Below the pieces are notes generated by a model. It was not told where the DNA came from. It saw only the letters and a program-made list of their open reading frames with translations, and searched no databases. Made by a program: the position numbers and the translations under genes. DNA of 64,000 bases. Origin: an uncultured Lachnospiraceae bacterium (GTDB lineage Bacteria; Bacillota; Clostridia; Lachnospirales; Lachnospiraceae). Positions 7,611 through 15,505 of this stretch are shown here, piece after piece. Every line of letters starts with the position of its first letter. Position 1 is the first letter of the stretch. The stretch is from assembly GCA_946546945.1 (NCBI GenBank), contig CAMNOU010000011.1, forward strand, positions 1-64,000, read 5' to 3'.

Positions 7611-8861
7611 ATGAAAAAGAGATTGGTTTCAATTGCACTGGTTGCTGCCATGGCAGCTTCAATGACAGCATGCGGAAACAGCAGTTCATCTGCAGGCGGC
7701 AATAATGCGGCAGATGACAAGACGAGTGCAGCTGAAGAGAGCAGCAAAACTGCAGAAGTCGGCGGAGAAGTAGCTGTAGATGAATGGAATATTCCTGTTC
7801 TGTCTGCCGTTACAGGCGCAATCGCTTTCGTAGGAAAGCCTGCTTCCTGGGCTGCTGAGTACGCTGCAGAGATGATCAATGAGCAGGGTGGTATCGAAGG
7901 AGTACCGGTATCGGTAGATATCTACGACACCAAGTTTGATACTGCTGAAGTAGCCAGCTGTCTGTCACAGGTAGTGGATGATTCCCTCGTTGTTTTAGGA
8001 CCTATGGATGCTCCGGGCGGAGAAGTTGCCGGTCAGATGATCTATGATGCAAAGGTTCCGAATATCGCGGCATATTCCTATCAGGAAGCCCGTGAGAATT
8101 ATGAGCCGTATGCGATCGCATATATGACTGACTCAGAAGAGGGTGACACCATTGCAGCTGAGAAATGGATCGGTCTGAATCCGGACATCAAGAGTGTTGT
8201 TATCTTCACATGCCCGTCTGATTCCTCTCAGGTTGCAACAACAGAGCTTCTGGAAGAGTTCCTGCCGACTCTGGATGTAGAAGTAAAGGGTGTTGTTGAA
8301 GTTGAGACAGACACACTTGACTGCGGTCCTGCAGCTGTTCAGGCATTAAACTATAACGCGGACGGATATATTTCTGTATTAAGAGCTGATGAGAACGCGA
8401 AGGTCGTTATGGAGCTTCGCAGCCGCGGTGTTGACGAAGGAAGAAGAATCACCTGCGGATTCTCTGCATTCTCTGACAACTACATTGGTGTAGCAGGAGC
8501 AGATGCTCTGGACGGAACTTATATCTGGAACAAACTGGATCCGAATTATGACGGAGAAGAGTGGAATAAGCTCGTTGAGGCTTATACAAAAGAGTTTGGT
8601 TCTGCTCCGACATCCAATCCGGTACCGGATTTCTATGATTCCATGATGGCAATCAAGCAGTGCTTCGAAGAACTGCATATCACAGGCGATCCTGCCAATG
8701 CAGAAGCTGAAAAACAGGCAATCGCAGAGTGGTTCTCCAATTCACCTACCATTCACGGCCTTCAGGGCGACTTTGTATGGGAGAATGGAAAGAAGATCGC
8801 TGATATCCAGTACTTCCAGTTTGAAGGAAATACACCGGTTTCTCTTTCCGCAGAGGAATAG
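7611..8861 (+). CDS. branched-chain amino acid type substrate-binding lipoprotein
   Basis: A 416-residue extracytoplasmic binding protein. The N-terminal signal ends in a lipobox (MTACG, modified Cys at residue 21), followed by a low-complexity Ser/Ala/Gly linker to about residue 60. The rest fits a type I periplasmic-binding fold (LivJ/AmiC-like): AAEYAAEMINEQGGIEGVPV, then LVVLGPMDAP. Start at 7611 follows AAGGAGG. It is the last importer gene and is followed by a hairpin. The ligand cannot be deduced from sequence; the binding protein at the distal end of the operon differs from the E. coli order. Confidence 0.9.
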   Translation: MKKRLVSIALVAAMAASMTACGNSSSSAGGNNAADDKTSAAEESSKTAEVGGEVAVDEWNIPVLSAVTGAIAFVGKPASWAAEYAAEMINEQGGIEGVPVSVDIYDTKFDTAEVASCLSQVVDDSLVVLGPMDAPGGEVAGQMIYDAKVPNIAAYSYQEARENYEPYAIAYMTDSEEGDTIAAEKWIGLNPDIKSVVIFTCPSDSSQVATTELLEEFLPTLDVEVKGVVEVETDTLDCGPAAVQALNYNADGYISVLRADENAKVVMELRSRGVDEGRRITCGFSAFSDNYIGVAGADALDGTYIWNKLDPNYDGEEWNKLVEAYTKEFGSAPTSNPVPDFYDSMMAIKQCFEELHITGDPANAEAEKQAIAEWFSNSPTIHGLQGDFVWENGKKIADIQYFQFEGNTPVSLSAEE

Positions 8862-8891
8862 ATCCTTTCATAAATTCTAAAAATTAACGAT

Positions 8892-8941
8892 GATGCCGCT
8901 GCGCTAATGGTTGAAAAATCATAGATGCAGCGGCATCTTTG
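8892..8941 (+). terminator. probable terminator after the importer operon
   Basis: An 11-bp perfect stem GATGCCGCTGC / GCAGCGGCATC around a 24-base loop that itself can pair (ATGGTT with AATCAT). The T run is short (TTTGTGG), so termination may be partial and dtd may receive some read-through. Confidence 0.6.
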
Positions 8942-8988
8942 TGGTAATATGGAAAAGAGTAAAAAGGTTACAGGAGATAGACAGGAAT

Positions 8989-9435
8989 ATGAAATTTGTA
9001 ATTCAAAGAGTCAGACATGCATCGGTCACCGTAGATCAAAATGTAATCGGAAGTATTCAAAAAGGATTCCTGGTTCTGATTGGCGTATCGGATGCCGATG
9101 ACAGGTCGGTTGCAGACAAAATGATCCGGAAACTGATCGGCTTAAGGATTTTTGAGGATGAAAACGGAAAAACAAATCTGGCATTAAAAGATGTTGACGG
9201 ACAGCTTCTTTTGATTTCACAGTTTACGTTATATGCAGACTGTAAAAAAGGAAACCGGCCGTCGTTTACTCGCGCGGGCAAACCGGATGCAGCCAGTGAG
9301 CTTTACGAATATATCATCGCGGAATGTAAAAAACAGGTACCCGTTGTGCAGAGAGGAATCTTCGGTGCGGATATGAAAGTAGAACTGTTGAATGACGGAC
9401 CTTTTACCATTGTTCTGGATTCTGACGAGATCTGA
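8989..9435 (+). CDS. dtd: D-aminoacyl-tRNA deacylase
   Basis: A 148-residue proofreading enzyme that hydrolyses D-amino acids (and glycine mischarged on tRNA-Ala) from tRNA. It begins [15 protein letters not shown], carries the active-site [17 protein letters not shown] near residue 78-94 and ends with [11 protein letters not shown], the family's second signature. Length is the usual 145-150. Start chosen at 8989 after CAGGAGATAGACAGGA; in-frame upstream codons run into the terminator. It is not functionally linked to the importer upstream. Confidence 0.95.
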   Translation: MKFVIQRVRHASVTVDQNVIGSIQKGFLVLIGVSDADDRSVADKMIRKLIGLRIFEDENGKTNLALKDVDGQLLLISQFTLYADCKKGNRPSFTRAGKPDAASELYEYIIAECKKQVPVVQRGIFGADMKVELLNDGPFTIVLDSDEI

Positions 9436-9453
9436 CAGAAAAAGGATGAGAAA

Positions 9454-9511
9454 GGGCCCCTGCCAAACTATTCGCAAAAGACAGCTTTAACGAATAGTTT
9501 GGCAGGGACCC
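9454..9511. repeat. 58-base near-perfect palindrome between convergent genes
   Basis: Two 17-base arms (CCCTGCCAAACTATTCG at 9458-9474 and its exact complement at 9491-9507) are extended outward by GGG/CCC after one mismatch, and inward by AAAG/CTTT. No U tract follows on the + strand and only a weak one on the - strand, so it is not a textbook terminator, although it lies between convergent dtd and the kinase-like gene. It could be a palindromic repeat of the REP or MITE kind. Confidence 0.6.
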
Positions 9512-9560
9512 GCATCACAATATCGTTTTTTTAACTCTTTACCCGGTATATTCCTTATAA

Positions 9561-10196
9561 TCAGCCTTCCTGTGTACGAAGCTTCAGATACTCAATAATC
9601 AGATCTACCGTCTGATCGATTCCAAGTCTGGAACTGTCAATGCTCAGATCATAACTTCTGGAATCTCCCCAGCGTTTATTCGAGAAATAATTGTAATAAT
9701 TCGCACGTTTTTTGTCGGTCTTGTTGATGAAATCAACAAGCTTCCGGTCATCTTTAAAGGGTTTATCAACATAGGTTTTAACACGTTCTTTGCGGAAGTC
9801 CATATCAGATGCATGGATAAAGACACTGATGCAGTCTGCCTGGCCGGCCAGCGCGTAATCAGCGCATCTTCCTACGATGATACAGGATTCTTTGAGCGCC
9901 AGTTTTCGAATTGCTTCAAACTGAGCAAGGAAAACGCGGTGATTTAAAGGAAGTATGGTATATTGGTTCACATAACCGTAATTGCCGTTGTCTACAGCTG
10001 TATTATAAAGAAGATTGCCCGTACGCCGTTCGTCATTGTATTCTACAACTTCTTCACAAAAATCGCCTTCCTGAGCTGCAAGCGTGATCAGCTCTTTATC
10101 GTAGCATTTTACATTCAGTTTTTCCGATAGTTTTTCACCGATTTCTTTTCCGCCGCTTCCGTATTCCCTGCCGATTGCGATCACAAATTTTTTCAT
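9561..10196 (-). CDS. cytidylate kinase-like family protein
   Basis: A 211-residue P-loop protein beginning MKKFVIAIGREYGSGGKEIGEKL, where GREYGSGGKEIG is the modified P loop of the cytidylate kinase-like family common in Clostridia. Central YDKELI and the arginine-containing lid region (KNVLK/RVKTYV) are also typical. True CMP kinase (cmk) is a separate family, so the substrate is not established. The ATG at 10196 is preferred over a GTG at 10205 because GGAAAGGGGTG is then well placed. Single gene, convergent with dtd. Confidence 0.75.
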   Translation of the reverse strand: MKKFVIAIGREYGSGGKEIGEKLSEKLNVKCYDKELITLAAQEGDFCEEVVEYNDERRTGNLLYNTAVDNGNYGYVNQYTILPLNHRVFLAQFEAIRKLALKESCIIVGRCADYALAGQADCISVFIHASDMDFRKERVKTYVDKPFKDDRKLVDFINKTDKKRANYYNYFSNKRWGDSRSYDLSIDSSRLGIDQTVDLIIEYLKLRTQEG

Positions 10197-10319
10197 GCCG
10201 TACACCCCTTTCCATATGTTCGGTTTTTATTCCGAGAATTGGTATTGCTGATTATAAGCCTCAGGTAAAAACGAATAAATGTTTTTACAATCAAATTTTA
10301 ACACATAATATTCAGAATT

Positions 10320-11240
10320 TCAAATGCTGTTCAGCAAATTGTCAAAATAATTTGGCAGCGGAGCCGATATCTCCAGATATTCACGGGTGGACGGATGAAT
10401 AAATCCGATCGTCATGGCATGCAGTGTCTGTCCCTGAAGGCCTTTTACAGCCTTATCACGGGGGCACCCGCCGTAAAGGTCGTCTCCAAGCAAAGGATGC
10501 CCGATACTGGCCATATGGACGCGTATCTGGTGCGTACGGCCGGTCTCCAGCTGAAATTCCATATAAGTATATTTACCGAACCGCTTCAGTACACGGTAAT
10601 GTGTGACCGCCGGCTTTCCGTTTGTGTGATTGACAGCCATTTTCTTGCGCTGTGTCGGATGACGGCCGATGGGGCCTTCAATAGTTCCCGCATCATCCGG
10701 AACATTTCCGCAGACAATGCCGCGGTACAGGCGCGTAACAGAATGTTCTTTGATCTGTTCGGCAATCTGAATGTGTGCTTTATCATTTTTGCATACAATC
10801 AGGGAACCTGTGGTGTTCATGTCGATCCGGTGCACGATTCCCGGACGGATCTCGCCGTTAATGCCCGAAAGACTGTCTGCGCAGTGATACATGATGGCAT
10901 TGACCAGTGTGCCGCTGTAATGCCCTGCTGAGGGATGTACGACCATGCCTTTCGGTTTATTGACGACAAGCAGGTCCTCGTCCTCATACAGGATGTCCAG
11001 GGGAATATTCTCCGGAAGAATCGATACAGACTCCGCTTCCGGAATATCGGCACAGATCAGATCCCCGTATTCGACGACAAAGCTGTTTTTAGGGACGATC
11101 TGTCCGTTCACCGTTACGTTTCCGCCCTTAATCAGTTTCTGGAAAAAGGAACGGGACTGTTCTTTATAGATTCCGGCGAGACATTTGTCAATCCGCTGGC
11201 CCGCGAATTCTTCACTGCTGATTTCAAATTCCTGTTTCAT
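10320..11240 (-). CDS. rluD: RluA/RluD-family 23S rRNA pseudouridine synthase
   Basis: A 306-residue RNA-modifying enzyme that isomerises uridines. An S4 RNA-binding domain (about 10-75) is followed by the catalytic domain with D140 in HRIDMNTTG (usual form HRLDxxTSG), the conserved VNKPKGMVVHPSAGH and the C-terminal GRTHQIRVHMASIGHPLLGDDLYGG region. It overlaps lspA by 17 bases, a linkage conserved across Firmicutes (lspA-rluD). Specific target positions, usually 1911/1915/1917, are assumed from the family. Confidence 0.9.
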   Translation of the reverse strand: MKQEFEISSEEFAGQRIDKCLAGIYKEQSRSFFQKLIKGGNVTVNGQIVPKNSFVVEYGDLICADIPEAESVSILPENIPLDILYEDEDLLVVNKPKGMVVHPSAGHYSGTLVNAIMYHCADSLSGINGEIRPGIVHRIDMNTTGSLIVCKNDKAHIQIAEQIKEHSVTRLYRGIVCGNVPDDAGTIEGPIGRHPTQRKKMAVNHTNGKPAVTHYRVLKRFGKYTYMEFQLETGRTHQIRVHMASIGHPLLGDDLYGGCPRDKAVKGLQGQTLHAMTIGFIHPSTREYLEISAPLPNYFDNLLNSI

Positions 11241-11787
11241 TTTCGTTTCTTTCTGTATCCCGGTGCTTCTTCAGAGACAGACTTTTTAACAGTTCATTCA
11301 CATCGTCATCCCTGAATCGGAACAAAATGGTGAGGACCAGTAAAATGGTCGAACATGTGACATAGATATCCGCCACATTGAAGACCGGGAAATTAATCAG
11401 GTTAAAATAAAAGAAGTCCACCACATATTGCTGTGAAGCGCGGTCAATGGCGTTTCCCACTGCTCCGGCCGCAATCAGAACCATAAAAACACGTAAAAGG
11501 CGGCATTTCCTGTTAAAAGGAAGCTTCAGATAACAATAAATGATCAGGATGAGGATCACAATGGTAATTATGAGAAAAATAATTCTTTTTCCCTGAAGAA
11601 TACCGAAAGCTGCCCCATGATTTTCCAGATAAAATAATTGAAAGACATTTCTGATCAGGATAACGGGATCCCTGCCTTTCAGATTCAGCACGGCCAGTTT
11701 TTTTGTAAACTGATCGAAAAGGACAAGCAGAACGAAGGCAATCACACCGGTAAGGATGCTTCGTTTTGCGTAGTTTGCGTTTTTCAT
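11224..11787 (-). CDS. lspA: lipoprotein signal peptidase (signal peptidase II)
   Basis: A 187-residue aspartic protease in the membrane that removes signal peptides from diacylglyceryl-prolipoproteins, so it should process the lipoproteins encoded in this window. Four hydrophobic spans are visible. The two catalytic Asp motifs are GNAIDR and FNVADIYV. The N-terminus is slightly long and basic (MKNANYAKRS) and the tail is charged. Cotranscribed with rluD (17-base overlap). Confidence 0.93.
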   Translation of the reverse strand: MKNANYAKRSILTGVIAFVLLVLFDQFTKKLAVLNLKGRDPVILIRNVFQLFYLENHGAAFGILQGKRIIFLIITIVILILIIYCYLKLPFNRKCRLLRVFMVLIAAGAVGNAIDRASQQYVVDFFYFNLINFPVFNVADIYVTCSTILLVLTILFRFRDDDVNELLKSLSLKKHRDTERNENETGI

Positions 11788-11811
11788 AAATCTTAGTTAC
11801 CTCTGGGCTGC

Positions 11812-11854
11812 ATAAGAGAAAAGCCAGTCAGCTGTTATCTCAGGAGACTGGCTT
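11812..11854 (-). terminator. intrinsic terminator after sepF
   Basis: On the - strand AAGCCAGTC and GACTGGCTT form a 9-bp stem followed by TTTTCTCTT. It closes the HlyD-like/yggS/sepF transcript 15 bases after the sepF stop, so lspA needs its own promoter. Confidence 0.7.
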
Positions 11855-11868
11855 AGTGGTTCGTTTGT

Positions 11869-12432
11869 TTAAATATCTGTCTGGATCGAGGAGGAATCAA
11901 AAGCCCCCATGATATTCTGGAAATCTCCGGAAATGTCTACATTGGACGGAGTTACGATGAAGATATAATTTGAAATCTTCTGCAGATTTCCGTCAATCGC
12001 GAAACAGGAACCGGATGTAAAGTCAATAATCCGCTGAGCGATCTCAAGGTCAAGCCCCTCGACATTGATGACAACCGTTCTGTTTGCCAGGAGAGTCTCC
12101 GTGATTTCTCTCGCATCTTCTACGGAAGTCGGTTTGATCACACAGACCTCCATAGCGGTCGGACCGCCCTGCGATCTTCTGGACGAACGGATGGGGGTTA
12201 CTTTATTTGTGGAAACAGTACTTCTGGATACCGGTTTCGGCTGCTCCTTCGGCGCAGAATATCTGGGCTCAGGTCTCTCTTCTGCCCTCTTCTCCTGCCG
12301 GTCACGGCGGAAACTTCTTTTCGGAGCTTCATAATCATCCTCATCATCAATGAAGTCATCTTCATAAAATTCATCTTCGTCTTCTTCAGAATTCAAACGC
12401 ATGGCATTTAAAAATTTATCCATCATTCCCAT
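11869..12432 (-). CDS. sepF: cell division protein SepF
   Basis: A 187-residue protein that bundles FtsZ filaments and anchors them to the membrane. The N-terminal amphipathic helix MGMMDKFLNAMRLN is present, followed by an acidic then basic linker (about 15-90) and the C-terminal SepF domain (VCVIKPTSVEDAREI, NRTVVINVEGLDLEIAQRIIDFTSGSCFAIDG). Start at 12432 is set by AGGAG 9 bases upstream and by the membrane helix; an in-frame ATG overlapping the yggS stop would bury that helix. Cotranscribed with yggS, the usual Gram-positive arrangement. Confidence 0.93.
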   Translation of the reverse strand: MGMMDKFLNAMRLNSEEDEDEFYEDDFIDDEDDYEAPKRSFRRDRQEKRAEERPEPRYSAPKEQPKPVSRSTVSTNKVTPIRSSRRSQGGPTAMEVCVIKPTSVEDAREITETLLANRTVVINVEGLDLEIAQRIIDFTSGSCFAIDGNLQKISNYIFIVTPSNVDISGDFQNIMGAFDSSSIQTDI

Positions 12433-12479
12433 AATTGATTTTCTCCTATCTTTGTATTCAATCTCGGTATCGTCTGGTG

Positions 12480-13172
12480 TCATACACCGTAATTGCGCTC
12501 TCCGAATATTCCGGTGCCGACGCGAACCATGGTCGCGCCTTCTTCAATCGCGACTTCATAGTCGCCTGTCATGCCCATGGATAGAATCCACATATGTACA
12601 TTATCCAATTTTTTGCTGTCTATGTCAACAGATAATTCTTTTATTTGCCGAAAATATGCGCGGTTTTCTTCCGGATCGTCTACATAAGGAGCAATCGTCA
12701 TCAGGCCGCAGATGCGAATATTCGGAAGCTTTGCGGCTTCCTCGACCAGTGCGGCAGCCTCTTCCCGCGAGGTGCCGAATTTGGTTTCTTCACCTGCTAT
12801 GTTTACTTCAATCAGGATATCAGTGGTCACATTCTGCTTAACCGACTGCTCACTGATCTGTGAAGCCAGACGGATGGAGTCGACGGAATGGATCAGCGCA
12901 GTTTTTCCGATCAGATATTTTACCTTATTGCGCTGCAGGTGTCCGATCATGTGCCAGCGTATATCAGACGGCATGACGTCATACTTGTCCATCATCTCCT
13001 GCACCTTGTTTTCGCCGAAGTCCCGGATACCGCAGGCATACGCTTCCTCCAGCATGGGAACCGGTTTCGTTTTGCTTACGGCGATCAGAGTCACTTCACT
13101 TCTGTCTCTGCCCGCCCGCGCGCAGGCGGCGCAGATCCTGGCTTCTACGTCCTCTAGATTTTCCTTTACCAT
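12480..13172 (-). CDS. yggS: PLP homeostasis protein YggS/PLPBP
   Basis: A 230-residue single-domain TIM barrel that binds pyridoxal phosphate on K34 (LIAVSKTKP) but has no known catalytic activity; it maintains B6 and amino acid balance. Family signatures GENKVQEM, WHMIGHLQRNK and the C-terminal LSMGMTGDYEVAIEEGATMVRVGTGIFGER are all present. It directly precedes sepF, as in many Firmicutes and cyanobacteria. Confidence 0.93.
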   Translation of the reverse strand: MVKENLEDVEARICAACARAGRDRSEVTLIAVSKTKPVPMLEEAYACGIRDFGENKVQEMMDKYDVMPSDIRWHMIGHLQRNKVKYLIGKTALIHSVDSIRLASQISEQSVKQNVTTDILIEVNIAGEETKFGTSREEAAALVEEAAKLPNIRICGLMTIAPYVDDPEENRAYFRQIKELSVDIDSKKLDNVHMWILSMGMTGDYEVAIEEGATMVRVGTGIFGERNYGV

Positions 13173-13184
13173 TCTAACTACCTC

Positions 13185-14606
13185 CTAATTTGCAAATTCG
13201 CCTTCTGAAACGGCGCTGCCATCCAGGGCGATCCGGTCATACAGAGCCAGGCCGTAGCGTGTACCGGTCTGAATGATCGTATATTCTTCATTTGATGTAA
13301 TTGGCTCAATGATCCGGAATACGGCATATCCTTTATTCATGTTATAGACGCCTTCCTTCGTTCCGGTTTCCGACACTTCATACCGGTCGGAAGAATCCGG
13401 TTTCTGGATCTGGTCGCCGGGCTGAATATCCGCTGCATTCACATAGCAGAATCCGGTTTCCGAATCTGTATAATAGATATCGGTGCTGACAAATTCCACA
13501 GAATTATCTCCTTTTTTATCCGGATCAACCTTTAAGACTCCCCTGGACGAAGAATTGTCGCCCTGGCTGATGTAATCCTCCGGAATTAACAGGAAATCCT
13601 TGCTGGTCACGGCGGAATTCGGAATCTTCAGGCCCTCATGGTCGGCCGAACCCAGTTCAACCTCCAGGTAACGGTCGGAAATATAGCGGATCATCGAGCT
13701 GTTTAAGTTCAGCTGAATAAAATCCTGCCCGTCATAATTCTTTAAAGAGGCCGTTGCGTAGCTTCTGCAGTTATCTTTTTTAAAGATCACGTTAATAATA
13801 AAAGAATCCGAACCGTCATCCATCTCCTGCTGATACTGCTGCACCTGTTCCGCATTCAGAGGAATCAGGATATACCAGTTTTCATCCGTAATGGTTTTAT
13901 ATAAGGCCTGACCGGATGATACGGCAAGGTTGCTTTTGAGATTGTTTTTGATATAGGAGGACGGGTTATACATATCCGCTGTAAAAGAATCCGGGGTCAC
14001 ATCCTCATACCCGTCCGTATAAAAGGCCAGAATGCCGTCATCACTGGCCCTCACAAAGGAGAAGGTATTGTTGGAGATCGCCGAATCCGTCTGCTCTGTC
14101 AGCTGATTCAGGGCCGACTGATACAGATTCTCCTGCACATTTGCATTGACGTTCTCTTTGAAGGAATACACATTATAAAACTGTATATCAGACTGAGAAG
14201 CCGTATAATCATTAATGATCCCCTGGATGCCGGAAAGCTCCTCCTTTGATAAAGCTGTCCCGTCGAGACCGGCTGCGGTGATTTCCTGTGAAATAGAGCC
14301 GTCTCTGTCGATGGAACAGATCAGATCGCTGTGTCCCGCCTTATCGCTCTCTTTTTTATAATAATTGATGTTTCCTGATGTATCAGAGTATGTTACATTT
14401 TCCGAGCGCAGAACAAGACCGGTATAATACGTGGTCTTCATAATCTGTCCTTTTTGCACTTCATAGATGGAAATGTGCTTATCTGTAAGAAAGTTAATCA
14501 GATAAATCAGAAAATAGATAAGTACAAATGCAAATACAATAATACCTATATTAATATGAACCGGTTTTCTGTACCGGATAATCGTCTCATTTTTCTTTTT
14601 TTTCAT
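13185..14606 (-). CDS. HlyD-like membrane-anchored adaptor protein
   Basis: A 473-residue protein with a short basic N-terminus, one transmembrane helix (about 19-41, IGIIVFAFVLIYFLIYLINFL) and a large extracytoplasmic part. The region after the helix (YEVQKGQIMKTTYYTGLVLRSE) is the lipoyl/barrel-sandwich start seen in HlyD/RND adaptor proteins, with the second half near TDIYYTDSETGFCYVNAADIQPGDQI. No exporter, ABC or outer component lies beside it. It is the first gene of the yggS-sepF transcript, so a cell-envelope or division role is possible. Function is inferred from fold and context only. Confidence 0.65.
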   Translation of the reverse strand: MKKKKNETIIRYRKPVHINIGIIVFAFVLIYFLIYLINFLTDKHISIYEVQKGQIMKTTYYTGLVLRSENVTYSDTSGNINYYKKESDKAGHSDLICSIDRDGSISQEITAAGLDGTALSKEELSGIQGIINDYTASQSDIQFYNVYSFKENVNANVQENLYQSALNQLTEQTDSAISNNTFSFVRASDDGILAFYTDGYEDVTPDSFTADMYNPSSYIKNNLKSNLAVSSGQALYKTITDENWYILIPLNAEQVQQYQQEMDDGSDSFIINVIFKKDNCRSYATASLKNYDGQDFIQLNLNSSMIRYISDRYLEVELGSADHEGLKIPNSAVTSKDFLLIPEDYISQGDNSSSRGVLKVDPDKKGDNSVEFVSTDIYYTDSETGFCYVNAADIQPGDQIQKPDSSDRYEVSETGTKEGVYNMNKGYAVFRIIEPITSNEEYTIIQTGTRYGLALYDRIALDGSAVSEGEFAN

Positions 14607-14648
14607 AAAAATGTTCAGTCTTTCTGAATAGATTGTTCATCCGCGGAT

Positions 14649-14679
14649 ATACTGAAAATACAAGGAGCATTTTCAGTAT
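14649..14679 (+). promoter_or_regulatory. RNA hairpin enclosing the Shine-Dalgarno and start codon of the DUF378 gene
   Basis: ATACTGAAAAT (14649-14659) and ATTTTCAGTAT (14669-14679) are an 11-bp perfect inverted repeat. The 9-base loop holds AAGGAG, the ribosome-binding site, and the right arm ends with the first two bases of the ATG. In the transcript this shows the Shine-Dalgarno in a loop and pairs part of the start codon, a layout suited to translational control. Confidence 0.65.
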
Positions 14680-14884
14680 GAACAGAGGGATTTTGGATAA
14701 AGTCCTGTTTGCAATCGTAATTGCCGGGGCTTTCAACTGGGGACTGATCGGATTTTTCCGCTTTGATCTGATCTCGTTCCTGTTCGGAAATATGACCTGG
14801 CTTTCCCGCACGGCGGAAGCCCTGATCGGGATCAGCGGTCTGTATACGATCAGCGCATTCCGGCAGATGAGAATGAAAAGCTAA
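14678..14884 (+). CDS. DUF378 small membrane protein
   Basis: A 68-residue protein with two hydrophobic helices: LLFAIVIAGAFNWGLIGFF-type start (about 7-30) and a second near 37-58. The motif IAGAFNWGLIGFFRFDLISFLFG is the core of the DUF378 family, found widely in Firmicutes and of unknown function. The start follows AAGGAG at the normal distance. It is monocistronic on the + strand among - strand neighbours and its start lies within a strong hairpin (14649-14679). Confidence 0.8.
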   Translation: MNRGILDKVLFAIVIAGAFNWGLIGFFRFDLISFLFGNMTWLSRTAEALIGISGLYTISAFRQMRMKS

Positions 14885-14953
14885 AAAAGGAATGACGCCG
14901 GGGCGTTCCTGAATATGATTAAAAAAGGTGTCTTAAGAAACCTTAAGACACCT
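14885..14953. terminator. two tandem bidirectional terminators
   Basis: The first hairpin (GGAA-tg-ACGCC / GGCGTTCC, 14889-14910) is followed by T6 when read on the - strand. The second (AGGTGTCTTAAG 14926-14937 / CTTAAGACACCT 14942-14953, 12 bp, 4-base loop) is followed by TTTTTT on the - strand and by GAATTTTC on the + strand. They separate convergent genes. Confidence 0.75.
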
Positions 14954-14966
14954 GAATTTTCGAAAA

Positions 14967-15386
14967 TTATAAGGCATGCAATATTCTTGCTTTTGCCGAC
15001 TCAGGCAGATCAGCCTCGTTTTTGGATAAGCTGATAACAAACTTTACTTCATACTTCTTACTGATCTCATCAAGCTTTGTGATAACATGATCAATCTGAT
15101 CATCCGCAAGGTTTGCGATCGTAAGGAAGCTGTCGAGATACATCTCCTGAAGATCATAGTCCTGGGAAACAATTCCGCAGATAAATCCGATGAATTCATC
15201 GGAATTTGTGATCGGGTAATCCATCACATTGATCAAACGTACTTTATTTGACAATTCATGCATATGCTTCTGGCTTTTATCAAGGTATACAATATTTCCG
15301 GTAGCTTCCGCAACAGACGTATTTACCATATCCAACAGATATTTTGTCTTCCCCTTACCTTTTTCGCCGGCAATAATTTCAACCAT
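14967..15386 (-). CDS. small P-loop ATP-binding protein
   Basis: A 139-residue protein starting MVEIIAGEKGKGKTKYLLD, where GEKGKGKT is a Walker A motif. Further on, IVYLDKSQKH and the hydrophobic strand VKFVISLSKNE look like the remaining strands of a compact RecA-like fold, but no clear Walker B Asp-Glu is visible. Similar proteins in Clostridia are often labelled PilT-like because of the P loop, with no pilus genes near. GGAGGAAAAGACA precedes the ATG. It is monocistronic with its own promoter and tandem terminators. Function unknown. Confidence 0.75.
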   Translation of the reverse strand: MVEIIAGEKGKGKTKYLLDMVNTSVAEATGNIVYLDKSQKHMHELSNKVRLINVMDYPITNSDEFIGFICGIVSQDYDLQEMYLDSFLTIANLADDQIDHVITKLDEISKKYEVKFVISLSKNEADLPESAKARILHAL

Positions 15387-15455
15387 TGTCTTTTCCTCCT
15401 ACACTCAAACTGCATCTTCTGCTTCTTTGCTGCAGTTCTTTTTCTATATAAATCA

Positions 15456-15484
15456 ATTATATTATATCCCCCTGTAAAAAACAA
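15456..15484 (-). promoter_or_regulatory. sigma-A promoter for the small P-loop gene
   Basis: On the - strand TTGTTT, a 17-base spacer and TATAAT; a second TATAAT overlaps just upstream. About 60 bases of leader follow before the ATG at 15386. Confidence 0.6.
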
Positions 15485-15505
15485 CCGTAAAATTCTAAAA
15501 AGCAC

